Below, one piece after another: positions 34,755 through 44,759 of a stretch of 64,000 nucleotides of DNA. The notes beneath the pieces are model-generated. The model had not been told where the DNA came from. It saw nothing but the letters and a program-made list of their open reading frames with translations, and ran no database searches. The DNA comes from Berberis thunbergii (lineage: Eukaryota > Streptophyta > Magnoliopsida > Ranunculales > Berberidaceae): the NCBI GenBank assembly GCA_003290165.1, contig QNQO01000451.1, positions 372,001-436,000 on the forward strand, in the 5' to 3' direction. A program made the position numbers and the translations under genes. Each line of letters starts with the position of its first letter. The first letter of the stretch is position 1.

Positions 34755-36070
34755 ATATAATTTTCAAATATTTTAGATACCTCAAAAGAGTTTTGGGGGA
34801 AAAGTTTTTTAACATCTTATCAAAAGTTCCAAAAGACGAGTAACAACCATGTCATTCTACCACTCAAGATAAACATATCATGGTTTGGATTAGGTAGAGG
34901 GGAGGCTCTTTTTGGTAGTTTGTGAATGACTTAACCTATTAACTACACTTACTACTTTTGACTTGTAGGCAAGTGGATTTCATGCCTTATCCAAACTTTC
35001 CTCACTGCTCATGGAAAAGATTTCCACCACCACCATTAGCTCAATTTTTGTATCTTATCCTTGTGCAGGAAGTCTGTGTGTTCATATTTTCTTCACCATT
35101 TCATGATGTTATTGGTTTTTTCTTTCACACTGGGTAAGAAAATAAAAAGTCACTTTTAAAATACTTACCCGGGGATGTGGATGACAATGGGTAGGGTTTG
35201 GCTTTGGCTTTGGCTTTGGGTCAGAAAATATTTTGAGTAGTTTTACATTGCTTTGTTTGAGTGTTTTTTTTAATACTTTTTACTCATTTTCTTTAAACAC
35301 ACAACCACAAACATTATTCACAGAATTGGTAGAAGTATCAAAAAATTCCAAAAAAAGAGACACCGGACAAAGCAGTGTAGAATTTTTTCAATATTTTAAG
35401 AAGACGTTCTACGCAACTTGGTAAAAAGGGCATGGATGGAACTTAGAGGCTCTCCAGCACGTAAGGTGGTGTGTAAATGACCAATTCTACCCCTCTTCTT
35501 CCATCTTCTTTCTCCTTGGAGAGACTATTCAACCCAGTGGGAGTTCTGATGCACCATCCGTCACCATTTCTACCAATTCCTCAACATCTCCACCCACTGT
35601 TCAAGCCCCTCCCCAGTTGTTCCGACGAGTCCCCTTCCGTTGGATCCATCACCGCCTCTTGTCTCAGTTCCATTGCCATCAACTTCTTCTCATGTGCTTC
35701 CAGCACTTGTTTGGATGGTGACAATCATATTGGGGGAGAATTCTCAGAGGGTGGAGATACTGGTTAAGTTGGAGGTGTGCGTGTAGAAGGGAATGGGGAA
35801 TTCTTGGGTAAATCCAACATTAATGGAGGAGAATTGACATTCATGTGTTGGACACCCTTCACAAGTACTACTCAATGCTCTAACTCTAGACTCTTTAGAA
35901 TTTTTATATTTTAGATTGTAAGGTTATCGTATTAAGATTAGGTATGCTTAAAAAGATACAAACAGTAAAAACCCACATCTACCTCGTTGCCATCTCTTGT
36001 AAGTTATATACATTCTGCCGCTAAAAACTCATGTTATCTGGACTGGTAGTCCATTGTTTCTTACACGTAC
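33981..36070. other. AT-rich DNA, no gene seen
   Basis: Plus-strand frames at 33983-34282 and 35477-35767 have no recognised domain. The second is proline- and serine-rich and could be a decayed retrotransposon linker. There are an 18-bp direct repeat CAATACATGTGTCATG at about 34199-34233, a (TA)n run at about 34712-34752, and a GGCTTT repeat at about 35198-35220. Confidence 0.45.
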
Positions 36071-36072
36071 AA

Positions 36073-36355
36073 CATTGGACCTCAACATAGTACATGTGAA
36101 TTTTGGCTATTTAAGTTGTTTTCAGAGTTTAGAAAATCACTTAAATGTTGTCGTATGTTTTCGTTTTGTTTTGTTTTCATTCCACAAATAAAATAAAATT
36201 TTCATAGATTGGACCTCAACATAGTACATGTTAATTTTGGCTATTTAAGTTGTTTTCAGAGTTTAGAAAATTTCACTTAAATGTTGTCAGATGTTTTGTT
36301 TTGTTTTGTTTTGTTTTGTTTTCATTCCACAAATAAAATAAAATTTTCATAGATT
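36073..36355. repeat. ~135-bp tandem duplication with TTTTG microsatellite
   Basis: ATTGGACCTCAACATAGTAC occurs at 36073 and again at 36208, each followed by TTTTGGCTATTTAAGTTG, a TTTTG run and CATTCCACAAATAAAATAAA. The second copy has an expanded (TTTTG)n at about 36293-36324. Confidence 0.75.
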
Positions 36356-36688
36356 GGTATGGATGAAGTTCTTGCAAGAACAATGTACTGAAACAAACGA
36401 TAACTTATATTTCTACAGTGCACTGTTGCACGCTCATTTTGACAAAAAATTATCTTATATACATATTTTCTTTTGAAGTTTATTAGGTCTAATTTTTTTT
36501 TACTGAATTCCATTGCCTTGTGACTAGGGAAAAATAAAGTCTATGAACTATCACATGAAATGGTATGGGTGACCACATCATTCAATATATTTCTTTATTT
36601 TTTGAAAAATAATAAAACTCATTTATCTTCTTGGGAAACCTGAGAATCGTTTGTGACGCGTAGGGTCACTATGTTTTGTAAATGAGAA

Positions 36689-36869
36689 ATTCTAAACGTC
36701 GAGGAAGGAAGTGGGCGAGGAAAACAGCAAGGGGAGGGAGGTGGAGGGGGTGGGACCGTCCTTTCCCCTCGGGACATGTGCTTCCATTTTTCAAGCATGC
36801 ATCACGAGGGGGTGGTCTACCTCCTTCCCCTCGCTGTTTTCCTCGCCGACTTCCTCAACGTGTAGAACT
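36689..36869. repeat. Palindromic hairpin element, copy A
   Basis: The ends ATTCTAAACGTCGAGGAAG and, reverse-complemented, GTTCTACACGTTGAGGAAG frame an inverted repeat of about 80 bases per arm around a loop near 36780. Arm motifs include GGCGAGGAAAACAGC and GGAGGTGG. This is the least perfect of three family members in 1.4 kb. Open frames across it are produced by the palindrome and are not genes. Confidence 0.8.
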
Positions 36870-37049
36870 TTTCTTTGTAAATACTAATAGCCCCCATTTT
36901 AATTAATGTCAATTACTTTTGATTAATCCTAACATTGAAAATACCTCAAATGAGAATACATCCACAAAATTAAGACATTTTATTGAAAAAAATAATTTAT
37001 TTCACTATATTAAATTGACATATTTGTAACAATCTAAAAAAAAAGAGCG

Positions 37050-37239
37050 ATTCTAAATGTCGAGGGACTGAGCGAGGAAACGAGCGAGGGAAATGAGGTG
37101 GCGAGGTGAAAGCCACTCATTTTCCTCGAAATACGCGCGAAAATGTCAACGCACGCATTTCGAGGAAAATGAGTGGCTTTCACCTCGCCACCTCATTTCC
37201 CTCGCTCGTTTCCTCGCTCAATCCCTCGACATTTAGAAT
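37050..37239. repeat. Near-perfect 190-bp palindrome, copy B
   Basis: The left arm starts ATTCTAAATGTCGAGGGA and passes through GAGCGAGGAAACGAGCGAGG, GAGGTGGCGAGGTG and CACTCATTTTCCTCG. The right arm is its reverse complement. Over 90 bases I count three differences, all transitions, around a 10-base loop (37140-37149). No coding sequence. The perfection of the arms suggests recent formation or ongoing correction. Confidence 0.95.
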
Positions 37240-37273
37240 TTTTGAAAAAAAATATCTTTGTTGCGTTGTAATG

Positions 37274-37495
37274 GTTTACCAAATAATTTTACAAATGAAC
37301 TGATACACTAATTGAATTACCATGAATATCATGGTACTCTAAGTGATAATATTAAGGGTGATATAATTTATTGTATCACTTTATTTGTAAAAATTTTGCT
37401 TAAAATTAATTCTGATTTAAAATTATATAGTGAACTGTTAAATCACAAGAGTAATATTGTTTGGAATTGTTACAAAACTGTCATTTGGTGTAGTG
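37274..37495. mobile_element. CACTA-type MITE, diverged or 5'-shortened copy
   Basis: The right end TCATTTGGTGTAGTG and the inner stretch TTGTATCACTTTATTTGTAA followed by ATTCTGATTTAAAATTA align with the MITE at 23375-23686. The left end (ACCAAATAATTTTAC) has lost its CACTA start. Two members of one family are therefore present. Confidence 0.7.
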
Positions 37496-37913
37496 TTTTG
37501 ACTCAGTGTTTGTATTGTACTCAATTACGCGATGGTATATATACCACACGATTAAATATTGAGATATCCATTGACATTGTGAAGATGATTATATTTCATC
37601 AAGTTTTCAAAACAAACCGCCACATTAGGGAGATAACCCTAAACAAGTCATAATGAAATTTAAAATAATAATAGTAATTATTATAATAATAATCAATCAT
37701 TAAATGATTTGGAAGTGGGAACCACTCCAATTAATAAAATCATAAGTGTTCACAGAGGATGAACCCCACTATACATGCAACTTGAACAGTGGGCCCACCA
37801 ACAATGCAACTTGAAGGATGGACACCATTTAATTACAATGCTTTCTGATCTACCGAATCTCACCTCCCAATATGACGTATCAACCCGATTTATCCACGAC
37901 ATTTTCCTTTCGA

Positions 37914-38102
37914 GCGATTCTATGTGTCGAGGGAAAGGGCGAGGAAACCAGCGAGGTTTTTGAGGTGGCGGGGGGTGAACCGTTCACTCCCTCGAGATGC
38001 GCGCATGAAACACATCTCGAGGGGGGTGAACGGTTCACCCCCCGCCACCTCAAAAACCTCGCTGGTTTCCTAGCTCTTTCCCTCGACATTTAGAATTTCG
38101 CT
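37914..38102. repeat. Near-perfect ~187-bp palindrome, copy C
   Basis: It shares the basal part with copy B (GCGATTCTA...GTCGAGGGA, GAGGAAAC, AGCGAGG, GAGGTGGCG), but the stem nearer the loop differs (GGGGGTGAACCGTTCA). The arms match each other closely, with about six differences, around a loop near 38009. Both ends extend the pairing to GCGA/TCGC. Confidence 0.95.
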
Positions 38103-38239
38103 TTCCTTTCCCAAATTAGTCTTATTGGCCATTGTTACCTAATTTAGATGAATGGCTCCTCTGTGTTATTGGATCAAATGTGCACATAAAACTCTTTTAT
38201 CATGGAAAAACTTTTGGTTTTGTTACATCAAAATTGAGA

Positions 38240-38730
38240 TTTGAGAGATAAATAATTTCTCAATTTTTTTCATGGTTGAAAACTGAATTGATGGTTCAGT
38301 TTTTCACTTAAATCGTGAACCGAATCGATTTTGATCGGTTTCAAAATTTTCAAATCGAAATCGAACTGACTATTAACAAAACTGAATTGATTCTAATTTA
38401 TGTAAACCGTAATCAAAATCGAATCGATTCTAATTTATACAAACTATAATCGAACCGAATTGGCTAAAATTGAACAAAAACCGAATCGACCAACTATTTT
38501 GAACATATTATATTATCTTTATATAAAATATATATTATTTATTATATATATTCGGTCGGTTGGTTCGACTCTATCTGTTAAAATCACATAGAAACGGAAA
38601 ATCGAACTGACCATTTTAATTTTGAATTTTTTTAAATTGAAATCGAACCAAACCTAATCGATCGACTCGATTTGATCGGTTTAATTGGTTTGATCAATTT
38701 TTTGTTCAACCCTAATTTTGTCGACCGAGT
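38240..38730. repeat. AACCGAATCGATT-type degenerate repeat block
   Basis: Variants of AATCGAA(C/T)CGATT, CGGTTTGGTTCG and complements recur in both directions, giving many short inverted repeats. No coding sequence. Such blocks are common in plant intergenic DNA. I cannot assign the element type. Confidence 0.5.
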
Positions 38731-39290
38731 TACGTAAAAACTCAATACGAGTTAATAATTATGTTTGGGTTTTGCTTAAATTTTATGTTCAAGGTTTAAA
38801 CTCTCGTATGCAAAACTTAATGAAAATTATTTACCAATGACATACCACTGAACTAGTACTCTATTAATAAAATAAAAAAATTAAGTAAAACTATTTTGTT
38901 TAATGAAAATTATATGCCATTGGACTAGTACTCTATTAATAAAAAAAGTAAAATTATTTTGTTTTTTCATCTGCACGATCGAAACTAGCCTTTAGTGTTG
39001 AATTTTTGTACCTTCATGGAAAAACAGATAAGAACCAACCCATTCCTAATGACGACACAAGTGAATGATGTGTACAAGCCCTAGAGTCGAAAATCTGTCA
39101 CAATGGCAACCACTCATCGACTAGCAAATAAACCATTCACTTAATTTGAGATAAATAATAGGGGACTATTGTAAAAAATAAGTAATAAATCCTTTCCGCC
39201 AGTGGCATTTCCGTCAAGTAGAATATCCTGTCGAGAAAAAAGACAAAAAATAGTGGTTCTCATTTTTATAAAAAAAAAAAAAAACTTATT
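38731..39290. other. AT-rich upstream region of the PYL gene
   Basis: No gene is seen. A 60-bp direct repeat lies near 38843-38945 (CTGAACTAGTACTCTATTAAT and TTGGACTAGTACTCTATTAAT blocks followed by AAAGTAAAA/TATTTTGTTT). An A15 run lies at about 39270-39284. Clear ABRE cores (ACGTG with context) were not found here. Confidence 0.45.
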
Positions 39291-39295
39291 GTTAT

Positions 39296-39306
39296 TATAT
39301 ATTTAA
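39296..39306 (+). promoter_or_regulatory. Likely TATA box of the PYL gene
   Basis: TATATATTTAA lies about 260 bp upstream of the start codon. It is followed by a GA-rich leader (GAGAAAGATCGAGTAGAGAA at about 39413-39432, then GCGAGAGAGAG). The position relative to a plausible transcript start near 39330 is right, but the start was not measured. Confidence 0.45.
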
Positions 39307-39531
39307 TTTCGCTAGAGAGGTTTTGGTAGTGTTGTTTGGCGGTGTGGACACGATTTGTGAGTGAGAAAAATACCAATAAACGAGTGATATGAAGAAAATT
39401 AAGCGAAATCAAGAGAAAGATCGAGTAGAGAAGCGAGAGAGAGTTTAAGAGACCGAACAAAAGACTTTGAATCGGCCGGTTGAGTTGGATTTGAAGAGAT
39501 AGAGAGAAGTTTATTAGGGTTTGAGTGGTGG

Positions 39532-39552
39532 ATGGTTGAAAGGAAGTGTTGA
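39532..39552 (+). promoter_or_regulatory. Six-codon upstream ORF before the PYL start
   Basis: ATG GTT GAA AGG AAG TGT TGA runs 39532-39552 and its stop lies two bases before the main ATG at 39555. If the transcript starts upstream, ribosomes would meet this ORF first, and main-frame initiation would need leaky scanning or very short-range reinitiation. Presence in the mRNA is inferred. Confidence 0.5.
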
Positions 39553-39554
39553 AG

Positions 39555-42471
39555 ATGAATGGAAATGGATATAACCGGATGGAATCGGAGTACATATACA
39601 GACATCACAGGCATGAGACTCGAGAGAATCAGTGTAGTTCAGCTCTTGTTAAACACATCAAAGCTCCTGTTCATCTCGTAAGTTTCGATCGAACGATCGG
39701 ATTTTATTATGGAATTCGGCTTTGATTTTGATTGAATTTGTTCAAGATAGATAGGCGCGATCAGATCTGTGTGGATTCGTTGAAATTTTGCAGTGTTTGA
39801 CCTAATTGTTCATTTCTTGAAGTCTTTCGATTTGGATTTTTTTTTTAGTTTGGATTGAGTTTCTTGATCAAGAATTTGCGAGACTATGTTCTTTGTTTGT
39901 GATAATTGTTATGCTATATTTACTGTTTGTTTGGTATGAGATCTTTCTAGTTTTGGAAAAATTAAGAGGTTAAAAACAATCTGAGGTTCTACAAAATTGG
40001 AAAGTTTTCGATAAAGAAAGCACTTGAATTTTTAAGTGTTCAATGATTTTTGGATGATAATGTGAATTTTTGTGTTAAATAGAGTTTGTGATTGGTTGAA
40101 ATGTGTGATCAGGTATGGTCTTTGGTGAGGAGATTTGATCAGCCACAGAAGTACAAGCCATTTATTAGCAGGTGTGTGGTGAACGGAGACCTTGAAATTG
40201 GAAGTGTGAGAGAGGTGAATGTTAAGTCAGGGCTACCGGCTACAACGAGTACTGAAAGGTTGGAGAAGCTCGACGATGAGGCGCATATTCTCAGTATCAG
40301 AATTGTTGGTGGCGATCACAGGCTGAGGGTCTGATTCTTTTTACTTTCTTACCTTGTTTTGTTTTGTTTCATTTTGGTTTAAGATGATTTCGCATTTTTG
40401 CGTAAATGGGTTTTGCTTGCAATGTTACAGGCTAGAAGTTTGTCCAACTGCTTGCTAATATTTGGGTGCTGGTCAGCTATGATAAGCAATTGCATGTATT
40501 TAGTATAAAATTTTGTAGAACTGATGATCTATCTACCGGTAGTAGCAGTTTTGGAACAACATGACATCTTTATTGTTTTTATGCTTAGAAAATTGGTAGA
40601 AGTTAGCTAAGTATGCATTTTTGGTGTAATCGTCTATTATACGATCTTCCAACTGCATTATCGGTATTGAAGGCCATTTTTTATATGTTTTAGAATTGCA
40701 TTATTTGAAATTTAACTCATTTTTAAATTGTGAAAATTATCAACTCAGATACTCAGGCAGGTTTTGATTATGTTGGGTTGTTTTTTGAACCAAAAGCAAG
40801 TGCATTACTTGTTGTAACAGAAGTAATGCTACAGGATATGAGATTTTAGTTGTAGTGGGTTTGGTTGAAAAACTGTGCTAGTTAGTTATTTTCATAATTT
40901 CCACAATTTTGACTTATAATAATTAGTTTTGCTTAGTTACTTACTTTCATAATTTCAACAATTTTGACTTAGAAAAGTAATTTTTTGTAGTTCTTGCAGT
41001 CCCAAAACATGCTTTAATTTTTTGGATGCTTGGTCATAAACAAAGAAGCACAGACTCTTTGGAAAACTTATCGTACTCATGTCCGACACCGGCACTTGTC
41101 AGACATTTGGTCAACGTGTTGGCAGGTCATGGTCAATGTAGTCAACATATCGGACATGCCTCCGACACACCCGAAACTTGGCTAGAACACAAACAAGACT
41201 CGACAACCAACTTTATTTTATTTTTGTACTTTTAGGTGGACACATATAACCTCCTAATTTGAAGGGTTGTTAATCCATCTAAAGTAAAAAACTTTTACTT
41301 GCGATGCAAAATAAAGAGAACGATGAAGCATAGAGGTAGTCTATGTTTCTTCTTATCTGCTTTGCTTCTCATCTCCTCTGCTTTTTCTCTACTCTACGTT
41401 TTTTTCTTGCTATAGACTGTCATCTTCTCCACTTTTTTTTACTTCTTCTCTATATTTTTTCTTTTTATGTTCTCTTTTCTTTTCCAGCACAATTTGTGCT
41501 TCATTTTCATCTTCATCTTATTCCTTTTTACTTAAATTCTTTATTTATTAGATTATTGTTTATATTAAAATTACTTATTAAAAAAAAGGTATGACATGTC
41601 GTCGTGTCCTCCTAGTTTTTGGAAAACTGCCGAGTCAACGTGTCATATCTGTGTCCGACATGACACGCGTGCCCATGTTTGTGCATTCTGATGTGTTGCT
41701 AAAAGTAGCCTTAGTTTGATAAATTTTGAGGTACTAGTTTTAGCATTTACCATTTTGTCATTTGGATTAGGATTAGGGCACATGTTTGCATTTCACCATG
41801 TTGCGAGAATTTCAAAAGTACTATGTGATTACTTACCCTAAACTTTAGATGTAGTAAATGAGCTCATTTCTTTATGGTGGTTCGACTTGAGCATGTGTTC
41901 AAATTACATTAATGGGCGATGGGATCAATAACTTTGATCCAAGGTTACAAGAAAATATGGGCGAAACATTAAAAAAAGTAAATGGGGTGTCATTTCAAAG
42001 TCGAAACAATGTCTATGCAAATGGAATAAACATGCATTAGATGTGGTTCTTGGCGAACGTGTAAATCTGTAAATAAATCCAAGTTACTAAATCAATTGAT
42101 TGTCTAGATTTCTTCATTTTGTTTAATCAGGGAACCAGTTTCATTTTCATACATGCTACATGAATGGTGCATTTGTTTTAGAGATTTGCTTAGAGTAATA
42201 TGCTTTATCCTCCTTTAATGTAAACCAATCCTCTTTGTTCCTCATTCTCCAGAACTATTCTTCTATTATTACTCTCCATCCAGAAATAATTGATGGTAGA
42301 CCTGGGACGCTGGTAATTGAATCATTTGTAGTGGATGTGCCTGATGGGAACACTAAGGATGAGACATGCTACTTTGTCGAGGCCTTGATCAAGTGCAATC
42401 TCAAGTCGTTAGCTGACGTGTCTGAGCGCCTTGCAGTTCAGGATCGGACCGAGCCTATTGACCGAATCTGA
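39555..42471 (+). CDS. PYL8: Abscisic acid receptor, PYR/PYL/RCAR family, PYL8/9 type
   Basis: Three exons, 39555-39677, 40113-40328 and 42253-42471, join in phase 0 to 185 codons plus TGA. The START-like fold starts [17 protein letters not shown]. Known ABA-site elements are present: the pocket lysine of the QKYKPF motif (K56), the gate SGLPA (80-84) and the latch GGDHRL (107-112), then [11 protein letters not shown] and [20 protein letters not shown] in the C-terminal helix. The receptor binds ABA in cytosol and nucleus and then inhibits clade-A PP2C phosphatases, releasing SnRK2 kinases. Subfamily I members (PYL7-10) have this length and are mostly monomeric. Details such as [18 protein letters not shown] and SERLAVQD favour PYL8 over PYL9. 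An in-frame stop nine codons (39537) upstream supports this ATG. Intron 2 (1.9 kb) contains a repeat insertion. No defect is visible. Confidence 0.95.
41000..41700. repeat. Dispersed repeat inside PYL intron 2
   Basis: The block includes GGGTTGTTAATCCATCTAAAG, AAGCATAGAGGTAGTCTATG, a TTTCTCTACTCTAC pyrimidine run, GATTATTGTTTATATTAA and GTGTCATATCTGTGTCCGAC. The same series in the same order and orientation occurs at 52412-52770. The left part (41080-41180) is rich in CCGACAC-type motifs. The element type is unknown. It lies well away from splice sites. Confidence 0.65.
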
Positions 42472-43500
42472 ATCCTGGAGGAGGCTCCGATCGCCAAGGA
42501 TGAAGCTTTCGAGGCTTTCGGAGTTCGGAAGCTTTGGAGTCAGACTGGTAGTAGTTCTTCTTCCATCTTCTGTTGTGGTTGTTTCAACCTCTGTCCCTTA
42601 GCTGTTGTTTGTTCTGTCTCTTTTAGTGATGTTAGCAGTTCACGAGTCGCATCTTTTCTTCACAACCTATCTATTTATTCAAAAGAAGAAAAAAAATTCA
42701 AAAAAATCAAAAAAAAAAAGACTAGGTTCGCTTTCTGTTTATGAATACTCTGTAGTGTTTTATGGTTGTAAATACTTCTGCTGGAAATAGTTGTTGTTTG
42801 TATGTCAAGATCTTATGTTGTAGCTGAAGAGAACCAGGAAGAGATGAAACTGTGGATTTGGTGCTGCTTGCTAGTGAGAACTTGTCGTAGAAAATCTGTC
42901 TGTTCTTTCACTTCTATACTATGATTTTGGTTAAGTAGTGTTGGATCTTTTGAATGCCACATCATGCTTATTTACTTTGGCAGTTTTTGTTTAGATTTTT
43001 TAAGAATTTATTTCTTCGTGTATTTTCTTGCCATTACATTTTGAATCGAGAATGTTGTTCGACATCATTTATTTTAATAAAAATATTCATTTTTCATTCT
43101 CTTCTTCTTGAATATCCTTTTGCATTGAGAAGATTATGTTGTTTATTGTTGACACTGTTGCTGTACTTCTATTAGTTATGCAGAGGTCAGAAAGCCTAAA
43201 TCCTGTGTTAAGTCTTTTGCATTTTTCATTCCTATATTTTTGTATTTGAGCTTTCATATTTCTGTTCATGACAAATTTGTTTTGATGTTATATGCTGCGT
43301 AGTTTTCCTTTCCTTTACATCTTTGATTTATTTAGTTTCCTAGCTAAAAAGGTATTCCTGTTATTATTCTTTTGCTTTATTAGTCATTTATAATTGAGGT
43401 TATGAGCCTTGGCATTACGTCTCCAAGAACTCCGTCTCTTAGGGTAGGCATATTTTGATGGTGTTCAGTGTAGTTGTTAAATGATTCCAAGGGGAGAAGA
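42472..43500. other. PYL 3' untranslated region and downstream DNA
   Basis: The 3' UTR probably runs from 42472 to roughly 42800-43100. Candidate poly(A) signals are AATAAAAATATTC at about 43077 and weaker A-rich sites near 42690-42720. No other gene is seen. Confidence 0.45.
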
Positions 43501-43516
43501 AGAGACCATGGAACAA

Positions 43517-43810
43517 GTTAGTCTTGTAGGGCACTTGATAGAGAAGTTGATTGACTTGGTATTGGACCCATGTACAAGTTGAAGTCTTGTCAAGACCTTG
43601 ATCTTCAAGTGATGACTGAAAATATCACAAGATGAGCTCTTCAGATTGGTATGCTTATCTTTTAGTTTACTATGTTAGTCTTGTAGTGCAATGGATAGAA
43701 GTTGATTGACTGGGTATTGGACACATGCACAAGTTGAAGTCAGGTCAAGACCTTATCACTAGATGAGCTTTTCATATTGGTATAATGCTTATCTTTTAGT
43801 TTAATATGAG
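43517..43810. repeat. 157-bp tandem duplication downstream of PYL
   Basis: GTTAGTCTTGTAG starts at 43517 and again at 43674. Both copies continue GAAGTTGATTGACT, GGTATTGGAC, CACAAGTTGAAGTC and ATGCTTATCTTTTAGTTTA with several changes. Confidence 0.8.
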
Positions 43811-44374
43811 TGGCATTAGATATGACAGTCGCAGACCGAGCAGAGGTAATGATCTGATTCATATAGTTATGTTTTTAATGTGCTATTATTTGACTTTTGT
43901 AACGGGTTGCCTAGTTATCAATGGTATCTGTATTTGTGGAGATGATATATGACCACTTCCTTCCATCGTAAATCCTGTAGGTCTAATACAAGTCCTGCGT
44001 AAGGAACTTAAGCCTTCTGATAAGTTTGGTGTATAATACATAATCATGATGTTAGTAAAACAGTGTCAACAGGGTTTGAAATCTTTTGTTAGTATTAGTG
44101 GAGGCAACAGAGTTAAAGCCTAGTTTCCAAGTATGGTAGTCTGGACTTGATTCATTTTATGACTAGTCTACTGAAAATACCTGCACTTTATAGCATATTT
44201 TGCAACTTGACTGTTGTGGTTTTAACCTAAGTATCGTAATTTTATCCTAAAATCCTGGGACTAAGCATGCTAGTGATCTCTTGTAATGTACTGCAAAGCA
44301 GTTTCCTTTTCAATATTAACATATCCTTTGTAACCAATATAAATCAATATGATTTTATTTATTATTTGTATTTT

Positions 44375-44700
44375 TTTTTTTTTTTTGTTAAAAGCATATA
44401 GCAAATATATTAAAATTTTGATGTTCAGCTGTGATAGTTAAGTTGTGAGCCTCAAAGTTGAAGTCTCGAGACTTTATAACAAAAAAATATATATAACTAT
44501 AAATGGTCTCGGAGAAGTCAATTTGATTTTTTTTGGAAGGCGAGTTGGGTTTTTTAAGGATCTCATAACCTATCAAATGGGCGATCTATAGGTCAACACC
44601 CATTAGAAAGTCAACATGTCACAGGTGGGATTTGAAGCTAGGACGTGGGAGACAAATCCATACAGCCCTAACCACTAGGCCATAATACCATTGGTAATCA
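44375..44700 (-). mobile_element. tRNA-derived SINE with A-tail
   Basis: On the minus strand a box A-like TGGCCTAGTGGT (44671-44682) and a box B-like GCTTCAAATCC (44628-44638) lie 32 bases apart, as in a tRNA gene. They form the head of an ~320-bp element that ends in an A15 run (plus-strand T run from about 44371). The body is not a functional tRNA: there is no cloverleaf end or anticodon arm to speak of. Sequence at 44700-44760 resembles the body again, so a dimer or a second broken copy is possible. No target duplication was confirmed. Confidence 0.65.
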
Positions 44701-44759
44701 AATGAGAAGATACAACGAAAAAATGATACAACTGCAGATGGTCCTAGAGAGCCATCAAA

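Noticed and set aside
36682..38093. Open frames on both strands at 36682-36906, 37106-37303, 37872-38093 and 37880-38089
   Set aside because: They lie inside the three palindromes and arise from the mirrored GC-rich arms. They have no domain and no exon context.
44620..44690. Possible tRNA gene on the minus strand
   Set aside because: Box A and box B are present, but box B deviates, no acceptor stem closes, and an A-tailed body follows. A SINE explains it better.
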